Positions 1 through 7,793 of a stretch of DNA of 64,000 bases are shown here, in pieces. A program made the translations under genes and the position numbers. This DNA comes from Tessaracoccus oleiagri (GTDB lineage: Bacteria > Actinomycetota > Actinomycetes > Propionibacteriales > Propionibacteriaceae): the NCBI RefSeq assembly GCF_900103275.1, contig NZ_FNGP01000006.1, positions 107,872 through 171,871 on the forward strand. The letters run 5' to 3'. Below the pieces are notes generated by a model. It was not told the origin of the DNA. It saw only the letters and a program-made list of their open reading frames with translations, and made no database searches. How positions within the stretch are numbered: the stretch's first letter is position 1; the number at the start of each line of letters is the position of its first letter.

Positions 1-2
1 AG

Positions 3-140
3 GGCGTCAGCACGCACACCGCCGGCGGCCGGACGGCGCACCTCCACGTCTCGGCGGGCCTCGGCAGCTCGCCGTATGCGCCGTTCCGGTTCGCCTGCCG
101 CCCGGAAGTGAGCCTGGTGACCCTGACGGCACGCAGCTGA
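3..140 (+). CDS. Metallophosphoesterase C-terminus (partial)
   Basis: Only the last 45 residues are inside the window; the start lies to the left. The tail contains HLHVSAGLG, SPYAPFRFACRPE and a final hydrophobic VTLT strand. This is the usual ending of calcineurin-like metallophosphoesterases of the YkuE type, in which the GLG stretch follows the last metal-binding histidines. The assignment rests on this short tail alone, so it is moderate. The gene ends about 60 bases before the tRNA-Pro gene. Confidence 0.55.
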   Translation, partial: GVSTHTAGGRTAHLHVSAGLGSSPYAPFRFACRPEVSLVTLTARS

Positions 141-145
141 GCCGG

Positions 146-176
146 TTGGCGCCGGGTCGGATCCCTGCGCTATGCT
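146..176 (+). promoter_or_regulatory. Probable tRNA-Pro promoter
   Basis: TTGGCG (146-151) and TATGCT (171-176) are separated by 19 bases and end 22 bases before the tRNA. The same -35 hexamer occurs before the tRNA-Ser gene in this window. The spacing is slightly long. Confidence 0.45.
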
Positions 177-198
177 GAGCGTCGGCTCAAACGGCCAT

Positions 199-275
199 CG
201 GGGTGTGGCGCAGCTTGGTAGCGCGCGTCGTTCGGGACGACGAGGCCGCAGGTTCAAATCCTGTCACCCCGACCA
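199..275 (+). tRNA. tRNA-Pro (anticodon CGG)
   Basis: A 77-base cloverleaf. The acceptor stem pairs CGGGGTG (199-205) with CACCCCG (265-271), followed by A and an encoded CCA. The D arm pairs GCGC with GCGC, the anticodon stem pairs CGTCG with CGACG around the loop TTCGGGA, and the T loop is TTCAAAT. The anticodon CGG (233-235) reads the proline codon CCG. Confidence 0.95.
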
Positions 276-345
276 AGCGACTCCCGGGTCATCCTCCACG
301 GATGGCCCGGGATTCTCGTTCGCGGCGACGGGATAAGGTCGGTTC

Positions 346-1242
346 ATGGCCACTTCGACAACACCAGCCACTGCCGTCGTCGTCCTGCTCACCCCGGACC
401 ACCCCGACGGCGAGCTGCTCGATCCGTCGGTGCCCCACTTCTCCGCGCTCGCGCAGGGGCTCGCCCGCGGGGACGGGATCTTCGAGACCTCCCTCCTCGA
501 CCACGGCCGAGTTCGGAAGCTCGACGAGCACCTGTGGCGGCTGCAGCGCTCCGCCGGCATCGTGGGCCTCGACATCCCGGACGCGCACGCCTGGCGCCGC
601 GCTATCGCCGCCGCGGTGGCGGCGTGGAATCCGGGCGAGATCGCCGAGGCCGTGCCCGACGAGGCCCTGGTGAAGCTCTTCGCCCTCCGCGGCTACGGCC
701 CCGAGAACCCGCAGGGCTACGCATGGGTGACGGTGACGCCCATGTGGAGGTCGCTGAGGCCCGACGGCCCCATTCGGGTGGTGTTGCTCGAGCGCGGCCA
801 CGACTCGGCCACCATGGAGCGGGCGCCCTGGCTGCTGCTGGGCGCCAAGACGTTGAGCTACGCGCCGAACATGGCGGCGGTCCGCGAGGCGCGGCGCCGC
901 GGCGCGGACGACGTGATCTTCACCAGCACCGACGGGCTGGTGCTGGAGGGCCCGACATCGACGGTCATCATCAAGCGCGGGGACACGCTCGGGACCCCGC
1001 CCGCCGAGATCGGCATCCTCCCCGGCACCACCCAGCGGGTCCTGTTCCGGGCCGCCGAAGCGGCCGGTTGGCGCACGTCGGTGGAGCGCCTGACGCCCGA
1101 CGACCTCCGCTCGGCCGACGCGGTGTGGCTCGCCTCCAGCGGCCGGCTGCTCAGCCAGGTGGCCCGTCTCGACGACGCCGACCTGCCCGTCGACGACCGT
1201 GTGCACGCCGAACTCATGCGGCTGCTCGCGGAGCACTCCTGA
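346..1242 (+). CDS. pabC: Class IV aminotransferase, probable aminodeoxychorismate lyase
   Basis: This 298-residue PLP enzyme of fold type IV probably splits 4-amino-4-deoxychorismate into p-aminobenzoate and pyruvate for folate synthesis. Family marks are ARGDGIFET near residue 40, the Schiff-base lysine in GAKTLSY (K168), the GADDVIFTSTDGLVLEGPTST strand-loop in two parts around residue 190, and GILPGTTQR near residue 225. The length fits the family. A branched-chain aminotransferase or D-amino-acid aminotransferase is the alternative. No pabA or pabB is adjacent, so the exact substrate is inferred. The ATG start has an AAGG element about 9 bases upstream. Confidence 0.75.
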   Translation: MATSTTPATAVVVLLTPDHPDGELLDPSVPHFSALAQGLARGDGIFETSLLDHGRVRKLDEHLWRLQRSAGIVGLDIPDAHAWRRAIAAAVAAWNPGEIAEAVPDEALVKLFALRGYGPENPQGYAWVTVTPMWRSLRPDGPIRVVLLERGHDSATMERAPWLLLGAKTLSYAPNMAAVREARRRGADDVIFTSTDGLVLEGPTSTVIIKRGDTLGTPPAEIGILPGTTQRVLFRAAEAAGWRTSVERLTPDDLRSADAVWLASSGRLLSQVARLDDADLPVDDRVHAELMRLLAEHS

Positions 1243-1264
1243 CCGGCGGACGTAGGATCGCCGG

Positions 1265-1882
1265 GTGAACCTCATCGAGTGGGCGATCCACGTCACCGAG
1301 AGCCTGGGCGGCCCGGGCGTGGCCCTGCTGCTCTTCCTCGAGAACGTCTTCCCGCCGATCCCGTCCGAGGTGGTCCTCCCCGTCGCGGGCGTGGTGGCCG
1401 GGATGGGCAGGCACTCGTTCGTGACCATGTTGCTCTGGGCGCTGGTCGGTGGTCTTGCCGGTGCCTACCTGCTGTACGGCATCGGGTACCTGGTGGGTCC
1501 GGACCGGGTCCGGCACTGGTGCCGTCGCGTACCGCTGGTGGACGTCGAGGACTTCGACAAGTCCCTCGACTGGTTCGCCCGGCACGGGCAGAGTGGCATC
1601 TTCCTCGGCCGCATGGTGCCGGGCGTCAGGTCGCTCATCTCGATTCCGGCGGGGATCTACCGCATGTCGCTGCTGAAGTTCACGCTGCTCACGGCCTCGG
1701 GATCGACGATCTGGAACACCCTGTTCATCGCTGCCGGCTTCTACCTGGGCGAGAACTGGCACGTCATCGAGCCCTACACCGACCTGTTCTCGAACCTGGT
1801 GGCGGTGACCATCGTGATCCTGCTCGCCTGGTTCGTCGTGACGCGGCTCCGGCGCAACCGGGGGCGAGAGCGTCACCAGTAG
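1265..1882 (+). CDS. DedA family membrane protein
   Basis: This 205-residue integral membrane protein belongs to the DedA/SNARE-associated (VTT) family, linked to phospholipid recycling and membrane homeostasis. Diagnostic motifs are FLENVFPPIPSEVVLP at residues 25-40 and FLGRMVPGVRSLISIPAG near residue 115, the membrane-reentrant arginine and proline segments of the family. At least four hydrophobic segments are visible and the C-terminus is basic. The start is GTG, with AGGA 7 bases upstream. The 3' end overlaps the convergent lipoprotein gene by 10 bases. Confidence 0.88.
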   Translation: MNLIEWAIHVTESLGGPGVALLLFLENVFPPIPSEVVLPVAGVVAGMGRHSFVTMLLWALVGGLAGAYLLYGIGYLVGPDRVRHWCRRVPLVDVEDFDKSLDWFARHGQSGIFLGRMVPGVRSLISIPAGIYRMSLLKFTLLTASGSTIWNTLFIAAGFYLGENWHVIEPYTDLFSNLVAVTIVILLAWFVVTRLRRNRGRERHQ

Positions 1883-2457
1883 CGCCAGGCACCGCCCTCG
1901 ACGCAGCTCAGCCCCTCGTCCCACGGGTACGGGACGCCCGCCGGCACACCGGCCTCCGCCAGTTCGGCGCACTCCGGCGGTTCGACGAGGGCGCTCGCCA
2001 ACTCCTCCCACCCGCCCTCGGCCTCGCCGAGCAAGCCCATGACGCCGTACGGCCCGCAGCCGAGCACCGAGCCGACCGCGAACCCCGCGGGGTGGAACGC
2101 GGTGACCCGTGCCTCGACGGGGCAGTCCGGGAACTCCTCCGACCACTCCTCGCTGGCCAGCACCTCCTCCAGCAGCGCGTCCTTCAGGAAGGCGCGGAGG
2201 CCGTCGGGCAGCGGCGCCGCGTCGATCGCCTCGTCCGAGGTCATGGCGCCGGTCTCGACCTCCTGCCACACCCCCTCCACCGTCGGGGCCTTGACAGGCT
2301 CGGCCGGCGCAGCGGAGGCGGGAGCCACGGGGGCCAGGGAGGGCGACGGCGCGGCGGCGGCCTGTGACGCGTCGCTGGTCATCGGCTCGGAGGGCTCCGG
2401 CGCGGGCGTGCAGCCGCCGAGGACCAGCGCCGCGATGAGGATCCCTGCCCTGCGCAT
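1873..2457 (-). CDS. Lipoprotein, paralogue of the upstream neighbour
   Basis: This 194-residue secreted protein has a lipoprotein signal: a short basic start, a hydrophobic run and the lipobox LVLGGC with the lipidated cysteine at residue 16. A Pro/Ala/Ser-rich linker follows. The C-terminal half carries cysteine-flanked segments (GSVLGCGPYG, PPECAELAEAGVPAGVP and a final LSCVEGG) that match the end of the adjacent upstream gene in order and spacing. The two genes are therefore tandem duplicates. No known domain is recognised. It lies one base downstream of its paralogue, so the two are probably co-transcribed with thymidine phosphorylase. Confidence 0.7.
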   Translation of the reverse strand: MRRAGILIAALVLGGCTPAPEPSEPMTSDASQAAAAPSPSLAPVAPASAAPAEPVKAPTVEGVWQEVETGAMTSDEAIDAAPLPDGLRAFLKDALLEEVLASEEWSEEFPDCPVEARVTAFHPAGFAVGSVLGCGPYGVMGLLGEAEGGWEELASALVEPPECAELAEAGVPAGVPYPWDEGLSCVEGGAWRYW

Positions 2458-2458
2458 C

Positions 2459-3118
2459 TCAGTAGTTCTTCGCTCCGCCGTCGCTGCAGACCAGCCCGTC
2501 GGGCAGCAGCTTGGTCTTCGGGACTCCGGTGGGCACGTCGGCGTTGCGGAACGCGCTGCAGGGCTGCACCGAAGTGGACTCGACGAGCTCGGACACGCGA
2601 CCGCTCCCGTCGGGGCCGTAGACGAACAGGGCCGCCCCGGCGCAGATCCCGGACTCGTCGGCCACCAGGTAGCCGTCGGGATGCACGGCGAAGAGGTTGA
2701 ACTGCACGTTGCAGGGCTCGGCGAGGCGGCTCTTCACGTACTGGGTGACGGCCGAGGGCAGCCCGGCTGCATCCGCCTCGGACTCGGTGGACACCTTCCG
2801 GTCGACGATCGCCCATCCGCTGGCGGGCGCCTCCGCAGGCGGTTCCGCCGTGGGGCTGACGGTGACTGGGCTCTCCGACGGTGACGGCGACGACGCCGGC
2901 TCCTCTGACGCCTCCGACGTGGGCGAGGCCTCAACCGTGGCGCTGGGCGCGGTCCCGGCCGACTCCGACTCGGTGGCGGATCCCTGCTCCGTCGCGGAAG
3001 GAACCGCGGTGACGCTCTCCGAGGTGGCGGGCGCCTCCGTCGGACCCGGGTCGCCCGGGGTGGGGGCGCAGGCGGTCAACAGGAGCAGGCCGGCGAGACC
3101 GGCGACGAGGCGCTTCAT
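2459..3118 (-). CDS. Lipoprotein with Ser/Thr/Glu-rich linker
   Basis: This 219-residue lipoprotein has the lipobox LLTAC with cysteine 17. A long low-complexity Ser/Thr/Glu/Pro linker (about residues 20-100) is followed by a compact cysteine-containing C-terminal domain (ESGICAGAALFVYG, QPCSAFRNADVPTGVP, LVCSDGG). This domain is homologous to that of the next gene downstream. I chose the ATG at 3118 over a TTG at 3130 because a GAGG ribosome-binding element sits 6-9 bases before the ATG and overlaps the stop codon of the preceding gene. Function is unknown; a cell-surface role is inferred. Confidence 0.7.
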   Translation of the reverse strand: MKRLVAGLAGLLLLTACAPTPGDPGPTEAPATSESVTAVPSATEQGSATESESAGTAPSATVEASPTSEASEEPASSPSPSESPVTVSPTAEPPAEAPASGWAIVDRKVSTESEADAAGLPSAVTQYVKSRLAEPCNVQFNLFAVHPDGYLVADESGICAGAALFVYGPDGSGRVSELVESTSVQPCSAFRNADVPTGVPKTKLLPDGLVCSDGGAKNY

Positions 3119-3126
3119 CGGGCGCC

Positions 3127-4404
3127 TCAATCGATCCGGCCGAGGACGATGCCGGGCACCTCGGGTGCCGCTTCCGCGTAGCCGACCGCACCCTCCAGCG
3201 CTTCGAGCGCGCGCTCGAAGCGCTCCTCGGTGTCGGTGTGCAGCGTCATCAGCGGCTGGCCGGCGCGGACCTCGTCGCCGGGCTTGGCGTGCAGCTCGAT
3301 GCCGGCGACGGCCTGCACCGGGTCCTCCTTGCGGGCGCGGCCGGCGCCGAGTCGCCAGGCGCTCACGCCGACGGCGTAGGCGTCGAGGCGCTCAAGGTGG
3401 CCGGACCGTTCGGCGGTGACGGTGTGCTGGTGCTTCGCGACGGGCAGCGGCGCGTCGGGGTCGCCGTCCTGCGCGGCGATCATCCGCCGCCAGACGTCCA
3501 TCGCGCGGCCGTCGGCCAGCGCTGCCTCGACGTCCACGTCCGTCTTGCCCACCGCAGCGAGCATCTCGCGCGCCAGCGTGCAGGTGAGCTCGACGACGTC
3601 CGCCGGCCCGCCGCCCGCGAGGACCTCGACGGACTCCCGCACCTCAAGAGCGTTGCCGGCGGTCAGTCCGAGCGGGGTGTCCATGTTGGTGAGCAGCGCG
3701 ACCGTCTTCACGCCGGCGTCCGTGCCGAGGTCGACCATCGTGCGGGCCAGCTCGCTGGCCTGGTCGAGCGACTTCATGAAGGCACCCGAGCCGACCTTCA
3801 CGTCGAGGACCAGCGCGCTCGTGCCCTCGGCGATCTTCTTGCTCATGATCGAGCTGGCGATGAGCGGGATGGCCTCGACGGTGCCCGTCGTGTCGCGCAG
3901 TGCGTAGAGCTTCTTGTCGGCGGGTGCCAGCCCCGAGCCGGCCGCGCAGATGACCGCGCCCACCTCGTCGAGTTGCCTGAACATCTCCTCGTTGCTGAGC
4001 GCCGCGCGCCAGCCGGGGATCGACTCGAGCTTGTCGAGCGTGCCGCCGGTGTGGCCGAGGCCTCGGCCGGAGAGCTGCGGGACCGCAACCTCGAACACCG
4101 CCACGAGCGGCGCCAGCGGCAGCGTGATCTTGTCGCCCACGCCGCCGGTGGAGTGCTTGTCCGCGGTGGGGCGCCGCAGGGCGCCGAAGTCCATCCGCTC
4201 GCCGGAGGCGATCATCGCGTTCGTCCAGCGGGCGATCTCCGCGCGGTCCATCCCGCGAAGGAGGATCGCCATCGCCAGCGCCGCCATCTGCTCGTCGCCG
4301 ACGGCGCCCCGGGTGTAGGCGTCGATCACCCAATCGATCTCTGCGTCGGAGAGCTTCCCGCCGTCGCGCTTGGTCCGGATGAGGTCAACCACGTCGAAGT
4401 TCAC
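3127..4404 (-). CDS. deoA: Thymidine (pyrimidine-nucleoside) phosphorylase
   Basis: This 425-residue enzyme phosphorolyses thymidine and deoxyuridine to base and deoxyribose-1-phosphate in pyrimidine salvage. It shows the family signature KHSTGGVGDKITLPLAPLVA in two parts, SGRGLGHTGGTLDKLES, SSIMSKKIAEG and the C-terminal HAKPGDEV region. The length equals that of typical DeoA/Pdp. The frame is open further upstream, but the GTG at 4404 begins the conserved NFDVVDLIRTKRDG start. DeoA and the broader-specificity Pdp cannot be separated by eye. The stop codon overlaps the ribosome-binding site of the lipoprotein gene downstream. Confidence 0.92.
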   Translation of the reverse strand: MNFDVVDLIRTKRDGGKLSDAEIDWVIDAYTRGAVGDEQMAALAMAILLRGMDRAEIARWTNAMIASGERMDFGALRRPTADKHSTGGVGDKITLPLAPLVAVFEVAVPQLSGRGLGHTGGTLDKLESIPGWRAALSNEEMFRQLDEVGAVICAAGSGLAPADKKLYALRDTTGTVEAIPLIASSIMSKKIAEGTSALVLDVKVGSGAFMKSLDQASELARTMVDLGTDAGVKTVALLTNMDTPLGLTAGNALEVRESVEVLAGGGPADVVELTCTLAREMLAAVGKTDVDVEAALADGRAMDVWRRMIAAQDGDPDAPLPVAKHQHTVTAERSGHLERLDAYAVGVSAWRLGAGRARKEDPVQAVAGIELHAKPGDEVRAGQPLMTLHTDTEERFERALEALEGAVGYAEAAPEVPGIVLGRID

Positions 4405-4466
4405 GCGACCAAGGCTAGCCCCGGCCGATCCTTCCGGCCGGGAGGCGGGGCAAGGTGTCCTCTTGG

Positions 4467-6419
4467 CTACGACGTCAGCCGCACCCTCCGGTGCTGGTCC
4501 TCCGTCGTGGACTCGCCCGGCACGTAGGGCGCGATCCACGGCCCGGTGCCCTCGGAGGCGTCGAGGATCCCGGCCTCCGCCCAGGTGTGCTTCCCGTCGA
4601 GCACCTCGCGGGCGAGCTTCACGTCGGAGGCGTCCGTGTTGTCCCAGAGCGCGTCGAAGAGCCGCTCGGCCCGGAACCGGGACTGCTTGCACGCGGCGTC
4701 GGCGAGCTCGACCTCCGCCCGGCCCTGCTGCGGGTCCTCGTCGAGCCGCGCCTTGGCCCGCGTGCACATGGCGGCCATCGCGAACAGTTCGGCACCGATG
4801 TCGACGACGCGGCCCAGGAAGCCCTGCCTACGTTCGAGCCCGCCCTGCCACCGGACCATGCCGTAGAACGTGTCCCGCGCAAGCCTGCGCGACGTGCGCT
4901 CGATGTAGCGCATGTGGGTGGCGAGCTTGCCGTACTCCTTGAACATGGTCGGCACCTGTCCCCGTCCGACGAGCAGCTGCGGATACCAGGTGGCGTAGAA
5001 CGCACCCGCCTTGCCGAGCGCGCGCAGTTTGTCCGCGCGGCTGGCGTCCGGGTCGATGATGTCCCCGGCCACGGAGAGGTGGGCGTCCACCGCTTCCCGC
5101 GCGATGAGGAGGTGCATGATCTCGGTGGAACCCTCGAAGATCCGGTTGATGCGCATGTCGCGCATCAACTGCTCGACGGGGACGGCCCGCTCCCCTCGCG
5201 CGTGCAGCGAGTCGGCCGTCTCGTAACCGCGCCCGCCGCGGATCTGCACGAGGTCGTCGACAACCTGGAAGGCACGCTCGCTGCCGTAGAGCTTGGCGAT
5301 CGCGGCCTCGATCCGGATGTCGGTCTCTCCGGCGTCGGCGAGCTGGCCGGCGAGCTCCAGCATCGACTCCTGCGCGTAGGTGACCGCGGCGATGAACGCC
5401 AGCTTGTGGGCGACGGCGGCGTGCCGGCCGATGGGCTTGCCCCACTGGACGCGCTCACCGGCCCACTCGCGGCCGATTTTGAGCGAGTACTTGGAGGCGG
5501 CGACCGCCAGCGCCGGGATCGACAGCCGGCCGGAGTTCAGCGTGGTCAGGGCGATCTTGAGCCCCTGTCCCTCCTTGCCGATGACGCTCTCTGCGGGCAC
5601 CTTCACCTGGTGGAAGCGCGTGAGCGCGTTCTCGATGCCGCGGAGGCCGGAGAAGGCGTTGCGGCGCTCGACGGTGATGCCGGGGGTGTCGGCCTCGACG
5701 ACGAACGCCGTGATGCCGCCGCGGTGCTCGTCGGACTTCGGCACGCGAGCCATCACGACCAGCAGTTCCGCGATGACCGCGTTCGTGCCCCACAGCTTGA
5801 GCCCGTCAATGACGTAGCCGCCGTCCTCGGTGGGGGTGGCGGTGGCCTGGAGCCGTGCGGGATCGGACCCCACGTCGGGCTCGGTCAGCAGGAACGCCGA
5901 CACGGCGCCGGCCGCGCAACGGGGCAGGTACTTCGCCTTCTGTTCCTCCGTGCCGAAGCGCTTCACCGGCTCGGGCACGCCGATGGACTGGTGGGCGGAG
6001 ATCAGCGCGCCGAGCGCCGGGTTGGTGGTGCCGATCAGCATCAGCGCGCGGTTGTAGTAGACGTTGCCCAGCTCGAGGCCCCCGTAGGCGCGCGGGATCT
6101 TGATCCCGAAGGTGCCGATCGCCGCGAGCTTGGTGAGGTACTCGTCGGGGATCCGCGCGTCGCGCTCGATGACGTTGCCGTCGAGCTCGGCCAGCACCGC
6201 GCGCAGCTTCTCGAGGTAGGCCTCGCCCCGTTCGGCGACGTCCGGCCAGGTCCGTGGGAACGGGGTGATCAGGTCGGGCCGGAAACGACCCAGGTAGAGC
6301 TCCTTGGCGAACGAGGGCTTCTCCCAGACGGTCTCGCGCGCCGCCTCGCTGACCCGTCGTGCTTCCTTCTCGGTGACTCGCGGCGTCGGCGCGGCGGGTC
6401 GGTCCGTCATGGTGGTCAT
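4467..6419 (-). CDS. fadE: Acyl-CoA dehydrogenase (long-chain type)
   Basis: This 650-residue flavoprotein catalyses the first step of fatty-acid beta-oxidation. The flavin and substrate motifs are clear: LTEPDVGSDPAR near residue 200, LKLWGTNA, QWGKPIGRHAAVAHKLA in the middle domain, and QIRGGRGYETADSL followed by RINRIFEGSTEIMHLLIAREA. An extra C-terminal domain of about 180 residues makes it resemble the VLCAD/ACAD9 class rather than the 380-residue class. GAGGGGG precedes the ATG. A palindrome lies 20-40 bases upstream. A fatty acyl-CoA ligase gene is nearby, in keeping with a role in fatty-acid breakdown. Confidence 0.9.
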   Translation of the reverse strand: MTTMTDRPAAPTPRVTEKEARRVSEAARETVWEKPSFAKELYLGRFRPDLITPFPRTWPDVAERGEAYLEKLRAVLAELDGNVIERDARIPDEYLTKLAAIGTFGIKIPRAYGGLELGNVYYNRALMLIGTTNPALGALISAHQSIGVPEPVKRFGTEEQKAKYLPRCAAGAVSAFLLTEPDVGSDPARLQATATPTEDGGYVIDGLKLWGTNAVIAELLVVMARVPKSDEHRGGITAFVVEADTPGITVERRNAFSGLRGIENALTRFHQVKVPAESVIGKEGQGLKIALTTLNSGRLSIPALAVAASKYSLKIGREWAGERVQWGKPIGRHAAVAHKLAFIAAVTYAQESMLELAGQLADAGETDIRIEAAIAKLYGSERAFQVVDDLVQIRGGRGYETADSLHARGERAVPVEQLMRDMRINRIFEGSTEIMHLLIAREAVDAHLSVAGDIIDPDASRADKLRALGKAGAFYATWYPQLLVGRGQVPTMFKEYGKLATHMRYIERTSRRLARDTFYGMVRWQGGLERRQGFLGRVVDIGAELFAMAAMCTRAKARLDEDPQQGRAEVELADAACKQSRFRAERLFDALWDNTDASDVKLAREVLDGKHTWAEAGILDASEGTGPWIAPYVPGESTTEDQHRRVRLTS

Positions 6420-6439
6420 TGGTCCCCCTCGGACTCTTA

Positions 6440-6458
6440 CCGATACTTGTGGTATCGG
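6440..6458 (-). promoter_or_regulatory. Candidate operator upstream of acyl-CoA dehydrogenase
   Basis: CCGATAC (6440-6446) and GTATCGG (6452-6458) form a perfect 7-base inverted repeat with a 5-base spacer. It lies 21 bases before the ATG, between fadE and the divergent MFS gene. A second short inverted repeat TACC-AAT-GGTA follows at 6466-6476. The position suits a TetR-type repressor, but none is encoded nearby. Confidence 0.45.
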
Positions 6459-6557
6459 GTAGGTCTACCAATGGTACGTCAATCGTTTGTCGATGTCAGC
6501 AGGTCAAAATTGTCCTGACGATTGGCGGCGGCGCCTTCGATCTGTGACGATGATCGC

Positions 6558-7739
6558 GTGCTTGGAACCAGCGTGACTGCCGAGGCCCGCCGCGCCCGCT
6601 GGGGCGTGACCCTGTGCTTCTTCCTCAACGGCGCCGCGTGGTCGTCCGTCATCCCCCGCTACCCGGAGATCCGCCGGACGCTCGAGCTCGGCGACCTCGA
6701 GTGGGGCCTCATCATCAGCGTCGGCCCGTTGGCGGGACTGTTCTTCGGGCTCGCCTCGGCGCACCTCATCCGGCGCTTCGGATCGGCCAACCTCGCAGTC
6801 ACCATGCAGACCGCGGGCATCTTCACGCTCAACCTCCTCGGCAACGCCACCCACCCCGCGGTCTTCGCGCTGGGGCTGGTCATGATGGCAGCCTTCGACG
6901 GCCTCTGTGACACGGCCATGAACTCGCACGGGCTGCGGGTGCAGCGGTTGTTCTCGCGATCGATCATCACCGGCTTCCATGCCTGGTGGTCGCTCGGCGC
7001 CGTGTTCGGCGGCCTGCTGGGTTCCGCCGGTGCCCAGCTTCGCATATCCGTGTGGCTGCAGTGCCTCGTGCTCAGCATCGTGTTCGGCGCCCTGGCGATC
7101 GTCGCCCGCTACTGGATGCTCGACGGCAAGGACCCCTTCCGTCCCCACGACGTGCACGCGCCGGGCCGGATCCCACTGCCCATCCTGGTCCGGCTCCTCG
7201 CGCTCGGCATCCTGGCCGCCTCGGCCGCCATGATCGAGGACTCCCCCGCGTCGTGGGGCGGCATCTACATGGACGAGATGTTCTCCGTGGCGCCGTTCTG
7301 GTTCGGCGGCGCGTTCGTCGCGCTGCAGGGCGCCCAGATGATCGGCCGCTTCACCGGCGACCGGATCATCGACCGCTTCGGCCGGCGACGCACCGTCACC
7401 ATGGGGCTCGGCGCCGCCGCCGTGGGCATGGGCATCGTCGTGTTCCTCCCCTCACCGGCGACGACGATCCTCGGTTTCGCGATCGCCGGTTGGGGCATCG
7501 CGACGACCATCCCGGGCGCGATGAACGCCGGCGACGACATCCCGGGGCTCCGCAACGGCACCGGTCTCACGATCGTGACGGCGATGTTCCGCATCGGCAT
7601 CCTGTTGGGCCCCCCGACGATCGGCCTGCTCGCGGAGGTGTTCGGGATCCGCTGGGCGATGGCCGCGCTACCGCTGGCGGCCGTCGTGGCGCTCGCGCTC
7701 ACCCCGGCGCTCGGCAGGGACCGTCGCGTCGAGCGGTAA
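6558..7739 (+). CDS. MFS transporter
   Basis: This major facilitator superfamily permease of about 393 residues has twelve predicted membrane segments. An MFS loop occurs as TGDRIIDRFGRRRTVTMG after segment 8, and a motif-A-like loop occurs as AHLIRRFGS after segment 2. The overall pattern resembles the FucP/YbjJ-type subgroup of sugar or drug transporters. The substrate cannot be read from the sequence. GTG at 6558 is favoured; an in-frame TTG at 6522 would add 12 residues. It is divergent from fadE and followed 54 bases later by fadD, so a lipid-related cargo is conceivable. Confidence 0.8.
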   Translation: MLGTSVTAEARRARWGVTLCFFLNGAAWSSVIPRYPEIRRTLELGDLEWGLIISVGPLAGLFFGLASAHLIRRFGSANLAVTMQTAGIFTLNLLGNATHPAVFALGLVMMAAFDGLCDTAMNSHGLRVQRLFSRSIITGFHAWWSLGAVFGGLLGSAGAQLRISVWLQCLVLSIVFGALAIVARYWMLDGKDPFRPHDVHAPGRIPLPILVRLLALGILAASAAMIEDSPASWGGIYMDEMFSVAPFWFGGAFVALQGAQMIGRFTGDRIIDRFGRRRTVTMGLGAAAVGMGIVVFLPSPATTILGFAIAGWGIATTIPGAMNAGDDIPGLRNGTGLTIVTAMFRIGILLGPPTIGLLAEVFGIRWAMAALPLAAVVALALTPALGRDRRVER

Positions 7740-7793
7740 CCTGCCGGCGCCTGACGCACGGAAGCCGAGAGCCCGGCCGATAGGCTGGCGACC

